From UBA5614 sp963667535 (GTDB lineage Bacteria; Cloacimonadota; Cloacimonadia; Cloacimonadales; Cloacimonadaceae): DNA of 64,000 nucleotides. The translations under genes were made by a program, and so were the position numbers. Shown here piece after piece: positions 32,278 through 41,765 of this stretch. The first letter of the stretch is position 1, and each line of letters opens with the position of its first letter. The DNA lies in NCBI GenBank assembly GCA_963667535.2, contig CAXXDU010000002.1:2108001-2172000 (forward strand). Direction: 5' to 3'. The notes beneath the pieces were generated by a model. It searched no databases. It saw nothing but the letters and a program-made list of their open reading frames with translations, and was not told the DNA's origin.

Positions 32278-33024
32278 ATGTCAGGACACAATAAGTGGAG
32301 CACTATTAAACATAAAAAAGCCGCAACTGATGCCAAGCGCGGAAAAATTTACACTCGTATCGTAAAAGAGATAATTCTTGCTGCCAAGAGCAGCGGAGAC
32401 CCTGAAACCAATCCCAGACTCAGAACTGCTATTAATACTGCCAAACAAGCTAATATGCCACGTGAAAACATCGAAAGAGCAGTTAAACGCGGAACCGGAG
32501 AAATCGAAGGCGCTGCCTACGAAGAAATCACTTATGAAGGATATGGACACAACGGGGTTGGCATAGTGGTTGAAGTTATGACAGATAACAAAAACAGGTC
32601 TGTTGCCGATGTAAGACATGCATTTTCCAAGTTTGGCGGTGATATGGCTGTTGCCGGCGCTGTGTCCTGGAACTTTGAGCAGAAAGGTTATTTTACCGTC
32701 CCTGCTGAAGGCATTGAAGAAGATGATATCATGATGGCAGCATTGGAAGCAGGTGCTGAAGACATACAAAAAGGCGAAGAAGAGTACGAAGTATATACTT
32801 CTCCTACAGATTTCCACAGAGTGCTTTCCGAAATGGAAAAAGCCGGATATAAAGTAGAAAATGCAGAGCTCACCAGAATTCCCAAAACAACTATCAATGC
32901 TGATGACTTTGCAGAAAAGATAATGAAACTGATAGACCATCTGGAAGAACTGGATGATGTACAAAAAGTTTATGCTAATTTCGAATTTTCTGATGAAGTG
33001 ATGGCAAAGCTGAATCAGGAATAA
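32278..33024 (+). CDS. yebC: YebC/PmpR family protein
   Basis: 248 residues, full length, starting MSGHNKWSTIKHKKAATDAK, the diagnostic YebC N-terminus, with the conserved IYEGYGHNGVGIVVEV-like segment (here TYEGYGHNGVGIVVEVMTDN). Members act as DNA-binding regulators, and recent work links them to ribosome stalling relief. Here it heads a cluster with ruvC and ruvA, the classic yebC-ruvCAB neighbourhood; ruvB is not in the window. Confidence 0.97.
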   Translation: MSGHNKWSTIKHKKAATDAKRGKIYTRIVKEIILAAKSSGDPETNPRLRTAINTAKQANMPRENIERAVKRGTGEIEGAAYEEITYEGYGHNGVGIVVEVMTDNKNRSVADVRHAFSKFGGDMAVAGAVSWNFEQKGYFTVPAEGIEEDDIMMAALEAGAEDIQKGEEEYEVYTSPTDFHRVLSEMEKAGYKVENAELTRIPKTTINADDFAEKIMKLIDHLEELDDVQKVYANFEFSDEVMAKLNQE

Positions 33025-33037
33025 ATAAAAGCGAGAG

Positions 33038-33534
33038 ATGTAACGATCGAAACACCTGTACGCATTCTCGGAATTGACCCCGGAAGCAGACATTGTGGTT
33101 ACGGATTACTGGAACTGGAAAAAAGAAAGATTGTAGCAGCAGGCTGTGATGTAATCCATATAGATGAAAAGAAACCTCTTTCGGAAAGGCTTTGTATCTT
33201 ATATCGTGAGATACAAAAAGTTATTAACGAATATACGCCGCAATATGCAGCCGTGGAGAGTATCTTTTTTGGAAAGAATGTCCAGAGTGTTTTCACGCTT
33301 GGACACGCCAGAGGCGTCATTATGCTTGCTTTGGCACAACACAATATACCTATCATTGAATACTCACCGCGTGAAATAAAAAAAGCTGTTGTCGGTAATG
33401 GCAATGCTTCCAAACAGCAAATACGCTATATGGTAACTCAAATATTACCGCTGACTCAACAGAAACTGACATCTGATGCAGCCGATGCTTTAGCAATTGC
33501 TTTGTGTCATTATAACAGGAACAGGTTTACATGA
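33038..33534 (+). CDS. ruvC: RuvC Holliday-junction resolvase (start codon unclear)
   Basis: The frame reading RILGIDPGSRHCGYGLLELE is unmistakably RuvC (first catalytic Asp in GIDPG, Glu in AAVESIFFGKNVQS, and SDAADALAIALCHY with the last Asp pair). The frame is open back to a TAA at 33022, but contains no ATG, GTG or TTG before the first motif; the first GTG (33253) is already in the catalytic core. An ATG at 33038 behind GAGAG is out of frame by one base: a single extra base after it would give a normal M-x-T-I-E-T-P-V-R start. So either a base is missing in the sequence or a rare start is used. Length is then about 165 residues, normal. Stop overlaps ruvA by 4 bp. Confidence 0.85.
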
Positions 33535-34133
33535 TATATTATCTTAACGGCATTTTAAAAGAGAAAGCCCCTACCAGTATCATTCTGGATGTTAATGGTA
33601 TCGGATACGAAGTCAAGATACCGCTCAGTACTTTTGAAAAATTACCTGATAAAGACAAACCTTGCTCCATATTTACATATCTGTATATCAGCATGAATCA
33701 GGATGAAATCAGACTCTATGGTTTTAACAGCATTGCAGAAAAAGCCATGTTTGTCAGACTTATCGCCATCTCAGGAATCGGACCTAAGATTGCCTTATCA
33801 ATTATTTCATCAATGAATATCAGCATGATTATCAAAGCAATCCAACAAGAAGAGGATGGACTAATATCCAAGGTTCCCGGAATCGGTAAAAAAACTGCCC
33901 AGAGAATAATCATTGAACTCAAAGATGACATTATGAAGTTCACTGATTTGATGGATGCTACGGAAAAAACTTCTATAGACAGCAGCTTTATTGAAGTGGA
34001 AAAAGCGCTTGTTGCTTTGGGTTATAATCCCAAAGATATTCACAAAGCATTACACACATTAAAAGAAGATGACCGAAGCTTACCAGTGGAACAACAAATC
34101 AAGCTTGTAATCAAGCAAATGTATAAATCTTAG
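33531..34133 (+). CDS. ruvA: RuvA Holliday-junction branch-migration subunit
   Basis: 200 residues. The OB-fold domain I (MIYYLNGILKEKAPTSIILD) is followed by two helix-hairpin-helix motifs (AISGIGPKIALSIISSM and KVPGIGKKTAQRIIIELKD) and a C-terminal domain III (ALVALGYNPKDIHKAL) that contacts RuvB. Start overlaps the ruvC stop (ATGA). RuvAB drives branch migration and RuvC cuts. Confidence 0.97.
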   Translation: MIYYLNGILKEKAPTSIILDVNGIGYEVKIPLSTFEKLPDKDKPCSIFTYLYISMNQDEIRLYGFNSIAEKAMFVRLIAISGIGPKIALSIISSMNISMIIKAIQQEEDGLISKVPGIGKKTAQRIIIELKDDIMKFTDLMDATEKTSIDSSFIEVEKALVALGYNPKDIHKALHTLKEDDRSLPVEQQIKLVIKQMYKS

Positions 34134-34134
34134 C

Positions 34135-35451
34135 ATGAATATCCGCAACGAAGCTTATGATATCATCGTAAAGGTTCTAAAGAACAAAGATTTTTCCGAT
34201 AATCTTTTACAGCAGAAAGCAAAAAATATCAAACACCAGACTGACCAGGTTGCATTTATGTATAATCTGGTTAAAGGAACCATCAAGTATCAACTAAAAC
34301 TGGATTTTATCTGCAGGCAATTTACAGAACCGGCTAAGTTTGATAAAACTGATATAAAAATAAAAGTGCTGCTGTATATGGGCTTATACCAGTTGCTCTA
34401 TATGAATTCGGTACCTGACCATGCAGCAATCAACGAAACAGTTGAGCTTGCCAAATCATTAATGGGACAAAGTGTATCAGGTTTTGTGAATTCTATTCTG
34501 CGCTCATTTCAAAGAAATCCTGAAGTTATATACCCGGATGACCCTGACCAAAGAATAGCATATGAATATTCATACCCTGTCAAACTAATCTCGGAATGGA
34601 ATAAACTTTGGGGCGCAGAAAAGACAGAAAAGATGGCAATATTCTTTAATGAAACGCTTAAGCTTCATATCAGGGTAAATACCATTGCAACCGATTCAGA
34701 TAAGCTAATTCAGTACTTTAGCAAGAGGAATATCCATTGCACTCAATCTCCTGCAAGTAAGAATATTCTGGTCACAAGTAATGCCTTTGAAGCTCTGGAT
34801 GATGTAGCTTTTTCGGAAGGATACTATTCTATCCAGGATACATCTGCAGCGCTGATAGTTGAATTGCTGGACCCTCAAACAGATGACTCTGTTCTTGATT
34901 TGTTTTCTGCACCCGGTGGGAAATGTACATATATAGCAGAGAGATTAAACAATAGCGGAGAAGTCATAGCAGTAGATAAAACACCCGGTAAGATGAAACT
35001 ACTCAAGCAAGCAGCAGAAAGATTACAGCTTACTAATATAAAAATGATTGTACAGGATGCTTTTACATACGGACCAGTGGCTCCGGCTTATGACAGAGTA
35101 TTGGTCGATGCTCCCTGTTCCGGTTGGGGAGTTATGGGCAGAAAAGCAGACCTCAGATGGCAATTACATCAGGATATGCCGGGATTACTCAAACTTCAGG
35201 AAAAAGCACTGAACTATTCTGCTAATTTTGTTAAGCCGGATGGGTTTCTAATCTACTCTACCTGTACGATGAATCCTCTGGAAAATGAAAAACAGATAGA
35301 ACAATTTCTTGCCAAAAATAAGAAGTTTAAATTAGTTAATGCAGATTCGATTGTTCCGGTGACCTATACAGAAAACGGATACTTAAAGACAGTGCCATTC
35401 CGGCATAATATGGATGGCGCATTTGCAGCAAAATTAGTACGAATCAAATAG
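34135..35451 (+). CDS. rsmB: 16S rRNA m5C967 methyltransferase RsmB
   Basis: 438 residues. The N-terminal NusB-like domain (residues 1-140, NEAYDIIVKVLKNKDFSDNL, YMGLYQLLYM) is followed by a Rossmann methyltransferase domain: LDLFSAPGGKCTYIAERL (SAM motif I), VLVDAPCSGWGVMGRKADLRW (PCSG cysteine that releases product) and IYSTCTMNPLENEKQI (TC catalytic nucleophile). Starts 1 nt after ruvA. Both catalytic Cys are present. Confidence 0.95.
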   Translation: MNIRNEAYDIIVKVLKNKDFSDNLLQQKAKNIKHQTDQVAFMYNLVKGTIKYQLKLDFICRQFTEPAKFDKTDIKIKVLLYMGLYQLLYMNSVPDHAAINETVELAKSLMGQSVSGFVNSILRSFQRNPEVIYPDDPDQRIAYEYSYPVKLISEWNKLWGAEKTEKMAIFFNETLKLHIRVNTIATDSDKLIQYFSKRNIHCTQSPASKNILVTSNAFEALDDVAFSEGYYSIQDTSAALIVELLDPQTDDSVLDLFSAPGGKCTYIAERLNNSGEVIAVDKTPGKMKLLKQAAERLQLTNIKMIVQDAFTYGPVAPAYDRVLVDAPCSGWGVMGRKADLRWQLHQDMPGLLKLQEKALNYSANFVKPDGFLIYSTCTMNPLENEKQIEQFLAKNKKFKLVNADSIVPVTYTENGYLKTVPFRHNMDGAFAAKLVRIK

Positions 35452-35462
35452 TAGGATATAAG

Positions 35463-36035
35463 ATGGAAAAAGACAAGTTAAGATTCTATGGATATTATAT
35501 TGGTATTGGTTTGGGAATCATCCTCGTTGTTGCTTTTCTGACAAGTCAGATCATGATGCCCTTATTCTTTGGAAGACCCAAAACAGTCGAAGTTCCGAAT
35601 CTTGATAAGCTTACTTCCACCCAGGCTATTAAAGTGCTGGTTGATAATAAACTGCATGCTGTTGTCAAAGACTCCACCTGGTCTGACGAAATTGACTTTA
35701 ATTATGTCATTTCTCAGAAACCCGAAGCAGGGGAATTTATCAAACCAGATGGAACTGTCTATATGATTGTGAGTAGAGGCTCAAAAACAGTAAAAGTACC
35801 TGAGATTGTAGGTTTGAATATTCAGGCAGCCTGGATAGTGCTAAAGAATGCTGGATTAAGATTTGCAATAGCCGATTCAATCTACTCAAATACATATCCG
35901 ATTAATACTGTAGTCCAGATATCTCCTGAAGTCGGCTCTAAAGTCGAGAGGAAGAAGAAAATTAAACTGTATATCAGCAAAGGTTCTGTTATTATTGGTG
36001 ATTCGCTGAATAATGATGTCGATTATAATTACTAA
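35463..36035 (+). CDS. Membrane-anchored PASTA-domain protein
   Basis: 190 residues: one N-terminal membrane span (residues 9-34, YGYYIGIGLGIILVVAFLTS) and two PASTA domains (about 40-105, VEVPNLDKLTSTQAIKVLVD; and 108-175, VKVPEIVGLNIQAAWIVLKN). PASTA domains bind peptidoglycan or beta-lactams, and in transpeptidases or Ser/Thr kinases they sit at the extracytoplasmic end. Here they stand alone, as in many Cloacimonas- and Fibrobacter-type genomes, often next to rsmB. Acts in the periplasm. Confidence 0.9.
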   Translation: MEKDKLRFYGYYIGIGLGIILVVAFLTSQIMMPLFFGRPKTVEVPNLDKLTSTQAIKVLVDNKLHAVVKDSTWSDEIDFNYVISQKPEAGEFIKPDGTVYMIVSRGSKTVKVPEIVGLNIQAAWIVLKNAGLRFAIADSIYSNTYPINTVVQISPEVGSKVERKKKIKLYISKGSVIIGDSLNNDVDYNY

Positions 36036-36098
36036 AGCAGACGTTTCTAAGGAACTGCTTGACAGAAAAGCCGGTTCCAGGTTTAAGGAAGTCATCAT

Positions 36099-36175
36099 GC
36101 GCCCTTGGCTCAACTGGACAGAGCATCTGACTACGGATCAGAAGGTTAGGGGTTCGAATCCCTTAGGGCGTGCCA
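36099..36175 (+). tRNA. tRNA-Arg (ACG)
   Basis: 77 nt with encoded CCA: acceptor GCGCCCT with AGGGCGT, anticodon stem-loop CTGACTACGGATCAG (anticodon ACG), T-arm AGGGGTTCGAATCCCTT. Confidence 0.95.
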
Positions 36176-36188
36176 TTTTTTTATTAAT

Positions 36189-36215
36189 GCCAGCTACGGC
36201 TGGCTATTTTTTTTA
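36189..36215 (+). terminator. Terminator after tRNA-Arg
   Basis: GCCAGC - TACG - GCTGGC followed by TATTTTTTTT; lies 14 nt downstream of the tRNA and just before the MsbA-like gene. Confidence 0.85.
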
Positions 36216-36236
36216 TGCCCATAAGGATAGTATTTA

Positions 36237-38177
36237 ATGCATCCACAAGATAATCAGAGTCAGTGGGAAAACCTTAAACGTATCTATGCCATCATGTTCC
36301 GCTATTGGGGATATGTGGTCGGAGGCGTTATTACCATGCTGCTGTATGCAGCGATGAACGGTGCCAGCATCACAATGGTAGTACCGGTACTGGATGTTGT
36401 TTTCAAACCCCGGTTTAATGCTACTCATATAAATACAATTAACGGACTCGCCAATGCAATATATGCAAGGTTTTATTCATTTTTTCATGGTGATGTCAGT
36501 ATCGTCCATCTCCAGAATATAAAACAATCCGGATTACTGAATGATATAAAAGCTATACTGACCGATACAGACCCGTATACTGTATTGGGAGGAATTAGTG
36601 TATTAGTAGTCATTATGTTTCTTCTTAAAAACATCTTTTACTATTCAAATAAGTGGATGTTTACTAATCTAAGAGGAAGATCAGTCCGCGATATCCGCTC
36701 TCTTATGTTTGGAAAATACTTATCTCAATCACTGGCTTTCTTTAACCAAAACAGAGTTGGTGATTCCCAGGTCAGGATGGATAATGATGTTTCGATAGTG
36801 AGTAACGAATTTATCTCCAATCTCTTTATAGCGTTAAGAGACCTGATGGTGATGATCTCCTGCATGATAGTGGCGTATTTTATGAATCCAAGGCTTTTTC
36901 TTATCAGTTTGTTTGTAACACCCATTTTTGCCATATCTATCAGTTACATCGGGAAAAAGATTAAGAAGTATGCCAAACGTATTCAAATGCAATACTCTTC
37001 AATGTTTTCACATGTTGAAGAAGCACTCAATAGTATGAGAATAGTAAAAGCATTTTCCAGAGAAGAATTTGAGCTAAACAACTATAAAGTGATAAACAAC
37101 AGATACCGCAAACTATGGCAAAAAGTGGAGATGTACAGCGCTCTCAATATGCCGATCAGTGAGCTAAGCTCTACTTTAATAGGTGTAGTATTGCTTCTCG
37201 TTGCAGGCAGGGAAATGCTATCTTCCAGCGGGCAATTTACCTTAGGTGAATTTACAGCCTTTTTGGTAGCTATCTTTGCTACTTTACACCCCTTAAAAAC
37301 ACTAACTAAAGCTTATGCTGATATTAAAAAAGCTCTTGTCTCTTTAGATAGAATATCGTATATCATTAACCTTCAATCGGAAATCAAAGAAGCTGAGAAT
37401 CCGGTAGATAAAAGGGACTTTGTTAATTCAATCAATGTTAACAAGGTAGGTTTTAGCTATAAAAAAGACAATTGGGTACTCAGAGACGTTACATTCACTA
37501 TTAATAAAGGTGAGAAAGTAGCTATTATAGGCGGTAGCGGTTCGGGGAAAACAACTCTTGTAAACTTATTTAACAGAATGTATGATTACGCTGAAGGCGA
37601 AATTCTCATAGACGGTATTGATATTAAACAAATCAGATTAAGTGACCTAAGAGGTTTATTCGGGGTCGTTCCGCAGGACTCCATACTCTTTTCTAATACA
37701 ATTGCCTACAATATCCAATACGGTCACCACCAGGATTTGAGTGAAGCTGAGATTAAGCATGCAGCAGAGATTGCTTATGCAGATGAGTTTATCGAAACAT
37801 TCCCTGATAAGTATAATCAAATGCTGCAAACCAAAGCTGCAGACCTTTCCGGCGGACAAAGACAGAGATTATGCATTGCACGTGCTATTGCAGCTGACCC
37901 GCCAATCCTGGTATTTGATGAAGCGACCTCTGCTCTTGATACGGACTCTGAAAGAAAAGTGCAGGAAGCAATTAACCGGGCAACCGAAAACAGAACCGTT
38001 ATTGTAATTGCCCACAGACTTTCAACAATATTGGATTCTGATAAAATTGTTGTTTTGGAAAAAGGAAGTGTAGTTGGTATTGGTCGCCATAATGAACTGA
38101 TTACTAACTGTGAAAGATACCAGCAATTATATAACATTCAATTCAATATTGATGCAGATAAAGCAGGCCAGGAATGA
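36237..38177 (+). CDS. ABC exporter, MsbA-like (lipid/LPS flippase type)
   Basis: 646 residues, fused membrane and ATPase domains. The first 340 residues hold about six spans. The nucleotide-binding domain has Walker A GGSGSGKTTLVNLF, Q-loop GVVPQDSILFS, signature LSGGQRQRLCIARAI, Walker B PPILVFDEATSALD and the H-loop IVIAHRLST. Domain order and length match MsbA-like half-transporters, and it heads a surface-glycan operon, so it probably flips lipid-linked sugar or lipid A core. Stop and next start overlap (ATGA). Confidence 0.9.
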   Translation: MHPQDNQSQWENLKRIYAIMFRYWGYVVGGVITMLLYAAMNGASITMVVPVLDVVFKPRFNATHINTINGLANAIYARFYSFFHGDVSIVHLQNIKQSGLLNDIKAILTDTDPYTVLGGISVLVVIMFLLKNIFYYSNKWMFTNLRGRSVRDIRSLMFGKYLSQSLAFFNQNRVGDSQVRMDNDVSIVSNEFISNLFIALRDLMVMISCMIVAYFMNPRLFLISLFVTPIFAISISYIGKKIKKYAKRIQMQYSSMFSHVEEALNSMRIVKAFSREEFELNNYKVINNRYRKLWQKVEMYSALNMPISELSSTLIGVVLLLVAGREMLSSSGQFTLGEFTAFLVAIFATLHPLKTLTKAYADIKKALVSLDRISYIINLQSEIKEAENPVDKRDFVNSINVNKVGFSYKKDNWVLRDVTFTINKGEKVAIIGGSGSGKTTLVNLFNRMYDYAEGEILIDGIDIKQIRLSDLRGLFGVVPQDSILFSNTIAYNIQYGHHQDLSEAEIKHAAEIAYADEFIETFPDKYNQMLQTKAADLSGGQRQRLCIARAIAADPPILVFDEATSALDTDSERKVQEAINRATENRTVIVIAHRLSTILDSDKIVVLEKGSVVGIGRHNELITNCERYQQLYNIQFNIDADKAGQE

Positions 38178-39121
38178 AAATAAGTGGTTTTTCTTTTGTC
38201 AGAAACGGAGATAAACTTTATTACCCGATAGTGGAAGCCATCAGGTCAATACTTCCCATCTGCGATGAATTTATTATCGCTATTGGAAAAGGTGATGTTG
38301 ATGATAGAACCAGAGATTTAATTACTGCTATCGGAGATTCTAAAATCAGAATTATTGATACTATATGGGATGAAAAGTACTTTAAGAAAGGTATTATCAA
38401 TTCCATTCAAACTGATATTGCGATGAAAGAATGCACAGGTGACTGGTTATTCTATCTGCAAGCTGACGAAGTAGTCCACGAAAAATATCTTCCCGTTATA
38501 CAGAAAAGATGCGAACAGCTACTTGATAACAACAAGGTCGAAGGACTTCTGTTTCAATATAAACATTTTTGGGGAGATTATCAGCATTATCACAACGGGC
38601 ATGGGTGGTATCCTCACGAAATCAGAATAGTCAGGAATCTACCCAAGATTCATTCTTACCAAAGCGCCCAGTCCTTCAGATGGTTTGAATACTATGATAA
38701 TCCCAGACAGGAAGTTGGAACCAGAAAGCTGAATGTAGCAGCGGTTGAGGCTGAGATCTTTCATTATGGCTGGGTGAGACCACCTCATCTGATGCAAAAT
38801 AAAAGAAAATCTCTCGATTCTGTGCATTGGGGCTTAAAGAAGGCAAATGATCACTATACTAAAGAAAATCAATATTTCGATTATGGTCCATTGAATCTAT
38901 TGGCAACATATACCGGAACGCATCCGTCTGTAATGAAAGATATGATTAATAATATGAATTGGAGCGATAAATTGCAGCTATCAGGTAAACCCGGACAAGA
39001 CAGATTGCCTCATAAGCATGAAAAATTAAAATACAGGCTGTTAAGCTTCTTTGAGAAAATATTTAATCAGGGTAAACAAATCGGCGGATTCCGCAACTAC
39101 GTGCTCCTGAAAAAATTGTAG
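38174..39121 (+). CDS. Glycosyltransferase, GT2-like
   Basis: 315 residues. GT-A-type N-terminus (ISGFSFVRNGDKLYYPIVEA; CDEFIIAIGKGDVDD) with the metal-binding motif DWLFYLQADEVVHEKY (QADE in place of DxD), then HxxxxxWYPHEIRIVRN. Similar to family-2 transferases of core or surface glycan clusters. Donor and acceptor unknown. Overlaps the MsbA-like gene by 4 bp, so coupled. Confidence 0.75.
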   Translation: MKISGFSFVRNGDKLYYPIVEAIRSILPICDEFIIAIGKGDVDDRTRDLITAIGDSKIRIIDTIWDEKYFKKGIINSIQTDIAMKECTGDWLFYLQADEVVHEKYLPVIQKRCEQLLDNNKVEGLLFQYKHFWGDYQHYHNGHGWYPHEIRIVRNLPKIHSYQSAQSFRWFEYYDNPRQEVGTRKLNVAAVEAEIFHYGWVRPPHLMQNKRKSLDSVHWGLKKANDHYTKENQYFDYGPLNLLATYTGTHPSVMKDMINNMNWSDKLQLSGKPGQDRLPHKHEKLKYRLLSFFEKIFNQGKQIGGFRNYVLLKKL

Positions 39122-39144
39122 TCTTACACCCGGGCAAGGTAAAC

Positions 39145-39747
39145 ATGAAATTGAGCAAACTACTACCCTTTCTAAAGAAAAACGACAAAGTGAAAGTATT
39201 CGATATGGAACTCGCTTTCGAAAGCCTAAAAGAAGCCGTTACGTTGTTGAACGGGATTAATGTCAAAGCCTGGCTAACTGATGGCACTCATTTGGGCTTC
39301 TACCGGGAAGGATATTTTATTAAACATGACAATGATATAGATTTGGGATGTAAAATAGATAACTATTCAAAATCAATCGATACTGCTTTCGAAGCTTGTG
39401 GATGGAATCTAAAACGCACTTGCGGTTCTCTTGATTGCGGTTTCGAACAAACATGGCAAAAGAATGGCGTCAGGATTGATATCTTTTACTTTTACACTGA
39501 GCAAGACAGAATGTGGCATGGAGCTTGGCTCAGAGATAAACAAACTAAAAAACGCAATCTGATAAAGTATAATTATCCTGCTTTTGAGCTAAAAACTATC
39601 ACTTATCATGGATATGATTTCAATGTCCCCTTTGATCAGGAAGATTACGTAACCAGAAAATACGGTCCTGAATGGAGAACTCCTGTGAAAGAATGGGATT
39701 GGGCATTTGGACCACAAAACGCTGAAAAAACTGACATTTGGATTTAA
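39145..39747 (+). CDS. LicD/fukutin-family phosphotransferase
   Basis: 200 residues with the family core WLTDGTHLGFYREGYFIKHD followed by NDIDLG (DxD metal site) and VRIDIFYFY further on, then GYDFNVPFDQEDYVTRKYGP with W-x-TP. LicD and fukutin-type enzymes move phosphocholine, phosphoethanolamine or glycerol/ribitol phosphate from a CDP donor onto a glycan. The TagD-like gene next to it would make such a donor. 23 nt after the GT2-like gene. Confidence 0.8.
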   Translation: MKLSKLLPFLKKNDKVKVFDMELAFESLKEAVTLLNGINVKAWLTDGTHLGFYREGYFIKHDNDIDLGCKIDNYSKSIDTAFEACGWNLKRTCGSLDCGFEQTWQKNGVRIDIFYFYTEQDRMWHGAWLRDKQTKKRNLIKYNYPAFELKTITYHGYDFNVPFDQEDYVTRKYGPEWRTPVKEWDWAFGPQNAEKTDIWI

Positions 39748-39748
39748 C

Positions 39749-40138
39749 ATGATAAAAGTTATTACATACGGGACTTTTGATTTATTTCATTATGGGCATT
39801 TGAGACTCTTGGAAAGAGCTAAATCTTATGGAGATTATCTGATTGTGGCAGTATCTACTGATGAGTTTAATGAGCTAAAGGGTAAAAAATCAGTTTATCC
39901 CTACTTTGAGAGAGCTGAAATTGTATTATCAAACAAATATGTGGATTTGGTAATACCTGAATCTAATTGGGAACAAAAGATTTCGGATATTAAGGATAAC
40001 AAGATTGATGTTTTCGTAATGGGAAATGACTGGGTTGGAAAATTCGATTATCTTAGCGAGTATTGTAAGGTTGTTTATCTTGAACGTACTCCAAACATAT
40101 CCTCAAATGAAATCAAAGTTAATATCCGATCAACATAG
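39749..40138 (+). CDS. Cytidylyltransferase, TagD-like (CDP-glycerol or similar)
   Basis: Start at MIKVITYGTFDLFHYGHLRL, 1 nt after the LicD-type stop, rather than the earlier in-frame Met inside that gene. 129 residues, the size of glycerol-3-phosphate cytidylyltransferase. HxGH motif (FHYGH) and the RTxxISS signature (RTPNISSNEIK) are both present, with MGNDWVGKF (GxDW). It makes CDP-glycerol, CDP-ethanolamine or CDP-choline; glycerol is favoured by the CDP-glycerol glycerophosphotransferase-like gene at 44899. Confidence 0.85.
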   Translation: MIKVITYGTFDLFHYGHLRLLERAKSYGDYLIVAVSTDEFNELKGKKSVYPYFERAEIVLSNKYVDLVIPESNWEQKISDIKDNKIDVFVMGNDWVGKFDYLSEYCKVVYLERTPNISSNEIKVNIRST

Positions 40139-40149
40139 ATTGAAATGTC

Positions 40150-40998
40150 ATGAGTAAAGTTTCAGTAATAGTCCCTGTATATAATAATTCAGAGTATCTC
40201 AGGTATGCAATACTATGTTTAATCCAACAATCAAGAGTACCTGATGAGATTGTCGTAAGTGATGATGGTTCATCAGAAGATATTGAGCAATTGCTTATCA
40301 GTCTTTTGGATAAAGTCAATTGTAAGCTTATATATGTAAAACAATCAGACAATGGATTTCGTTTAGCCAAATGCAAAAATAATGGAGCCAGAGTTGCTAC
40401 CGGCGACATCTTGATTTTTAATGATCAGGACATTATCTCAACCAGAAATTATATCAGACAATATGCTGAACACGTCTCCAATAACAGCTTTGTTGTGGCA
40501 TATCCGGTAAGACTATTCAAGTCCCAGAATAAAAAGATTTATACCTGCATCGAAAACAACGTTTTACGCTATCCTGTTAAACTACCTCAGAGATATAAAA
40601 TTTTCCGACAATTTATAAAAGATACAATCTCAAATTATATGAAGACAATATTAAGCAGCAAAGCCTACAAACCCAAACTCCGGGGTGGAGTTTTTGGTAT
40701 TACCAAAGACAATTTCTACAGGGTTAATGGTTTTGATGAAAATTTCTCCGGATGGGGCAGAGAAGATGATGACCTTGGAAGGAGGCTCAATTCTATCAGA
40801 ATATATGGGGAAACAGTATTTCTACTTGACTTTCCGCTACACCTTTACCACCCGATCAATAAGACTCAAAAGCAAAGTCTAAATCAAGAATACTATAACA
40901 AACGGTCAAAAGAGATACATAAAGGTGATTATTTAGCCAGAAACGGCATAAATAACCCTCTCGGCAATGAAGAACTATACATTAATTACCTCAATTAA
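40150..40998 (+). CDS. Glycosyltransferase family 2 with galactosyltransferase-like C-terminus
   Basis: 282 residues. N-terminal GT2 motif (SVIVPVYNNSEYL, EIVVSDDGSSEDIE), metal site ILIFNDQDI (DQD), and C-terminal region RVNGFDENFSGWGREDDDLG (the GWGxEDxDL motif of the GT27-like C-domain, which positions the acceptor). Inverting transferase for surface glycan. Ribosome site weak; 11 nt after the TagD-like gene. Confidence 0.85.
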   Translation: MSKVSVIVPVYNNSEYLRYAILCLIQQSRVPDEIVVSDDGSSEDIEQLLISLLDKVNCKLIYVKQSDNGFRLAKCKNNGARVATGDILIFNDQDIISTRNYIRQYAEHVSNNSFVVAYPVRLFKSQNKKIYTCIENNVLRYPVKLPQRYKIFRQFIKDTISNYMKTILSSKAYKPKLRGGVFGITKDNFYRVNGFDENFSGWGREDDDLGRRLNSIRIYGETVFLLDFPLHLYHPINKTQKQSLNQEYYNKRSKEIHKGDYLARNGINNPLGNEELYINYLN

Positions 40999-41003
40999 GT
41001 AAT

Positions 41004-41765
41004 ATGAGTATTAAACTATCGGTTGTCATTATCACTTTGAACGAGGATAAAAACATCCGGCGATGCCTGGAATCTGTTAAATGGGCAAGTGAAATTATTA
41101 TTGTAGATTCAGGCTCAACAGATAACACTGAAGCGATTTGCAAAGAATACAATTGCAAAATAATTAAGTCACCCTGGTTAGGCTTTGGTAAAACAAAGCA
41201 AGTAGCAGTATCTTATGCATCCAATGACTGGATTTTATCCATAGATTCTGATGAAGAAGTCACACCTCTTTTAATGAAAGAAATTCAAGATCTGCTTTTA
41301 ACAAAACCCGATTATAATGGATACAGGGTTAAAAGAATTTCTTATTACTTAGGTAAAATTATTAAACACTGCGGCTGGAACAAGGATTATACTTTACGCT
41401 TATTCAATAAACAGTTCGGGAACTTTAACGATAAACCGGTTCATGAATATGTTGTAGTTTCCGGAGATATCGGATTACTAAATCACCCTATGATGCATTA
41501 CACATATCCTGATCTGAATTCTCACTTTTGTAAAATGAAACGCTATGCTGAGTTAGGAGCTGATGTTCTTTATCAAAGGAACAGAATGACAACTCCTGCA
41601 ATGGCCTTGTTGAGAGGAATCTCAAAATTTCTAAAGATGTATATTTTACAGCTTGGTTTTCTGGATGGGAGGAATGGCTTTTTGTTATCAATTAATTCCG
41701 GCTGGGGAGTATACCTAAAGTATCTGTTATTATGGGAAAAGAACAAATCAAAGTCCTCCACATAG
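41004..41765 (+). CDS. Glycosyltransferase family 2, WaaE/KdtX-like
   Basis: 253 residues beginning LSVVIITLNEDKNIRRCLES, then EIIIVDSGSTDNTEAICKEY and SNDWILSIDSDEEVT (DSDE metal site). The YNGYRVKRISYYLGKIIKHC and LRLFNKQFGNF segments are typical of WaaE/KdtX-like beta-1,4-glucosyltransferases of LPS core. The C-terminus overlaps the next gene by 34 bp. Confidence 0.85.
   Translation: MSIKLSVVIITLNEDKNIRRCLESVKWASEIIIVDSGSTDNTEAICKEYNCKIIKSPWLGFGKTKQVAVSYASNDWILSIDSDEEVTPLLMKEIQDLLLTKPDYNGYRVKRISYYLGKIIKHCGWNKDYTLRLFNKQFGNFNDKPVHEYVVVSGDIGLLNHPMMHYTYPDLNSHFCKMKRYAELGADVLYQRNRMTTPAMALLRGISKFLKMYILQLGFLDGRNGFLLSINSGWGVYLKYLLLWEKNKSKSST

Noticed and set aside
32281..33093. 270-codon minus-strand frame opposite yebC
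   Set aside because: Antisense shadow of a certain YebC gene; the translation is Phe/Ser/Cys-rich low-quality sequence.
36013..36237. 74-codon plus-strand frame over tRNA-Arg
   Set aside because: It reads through the tRNA and its terminator.
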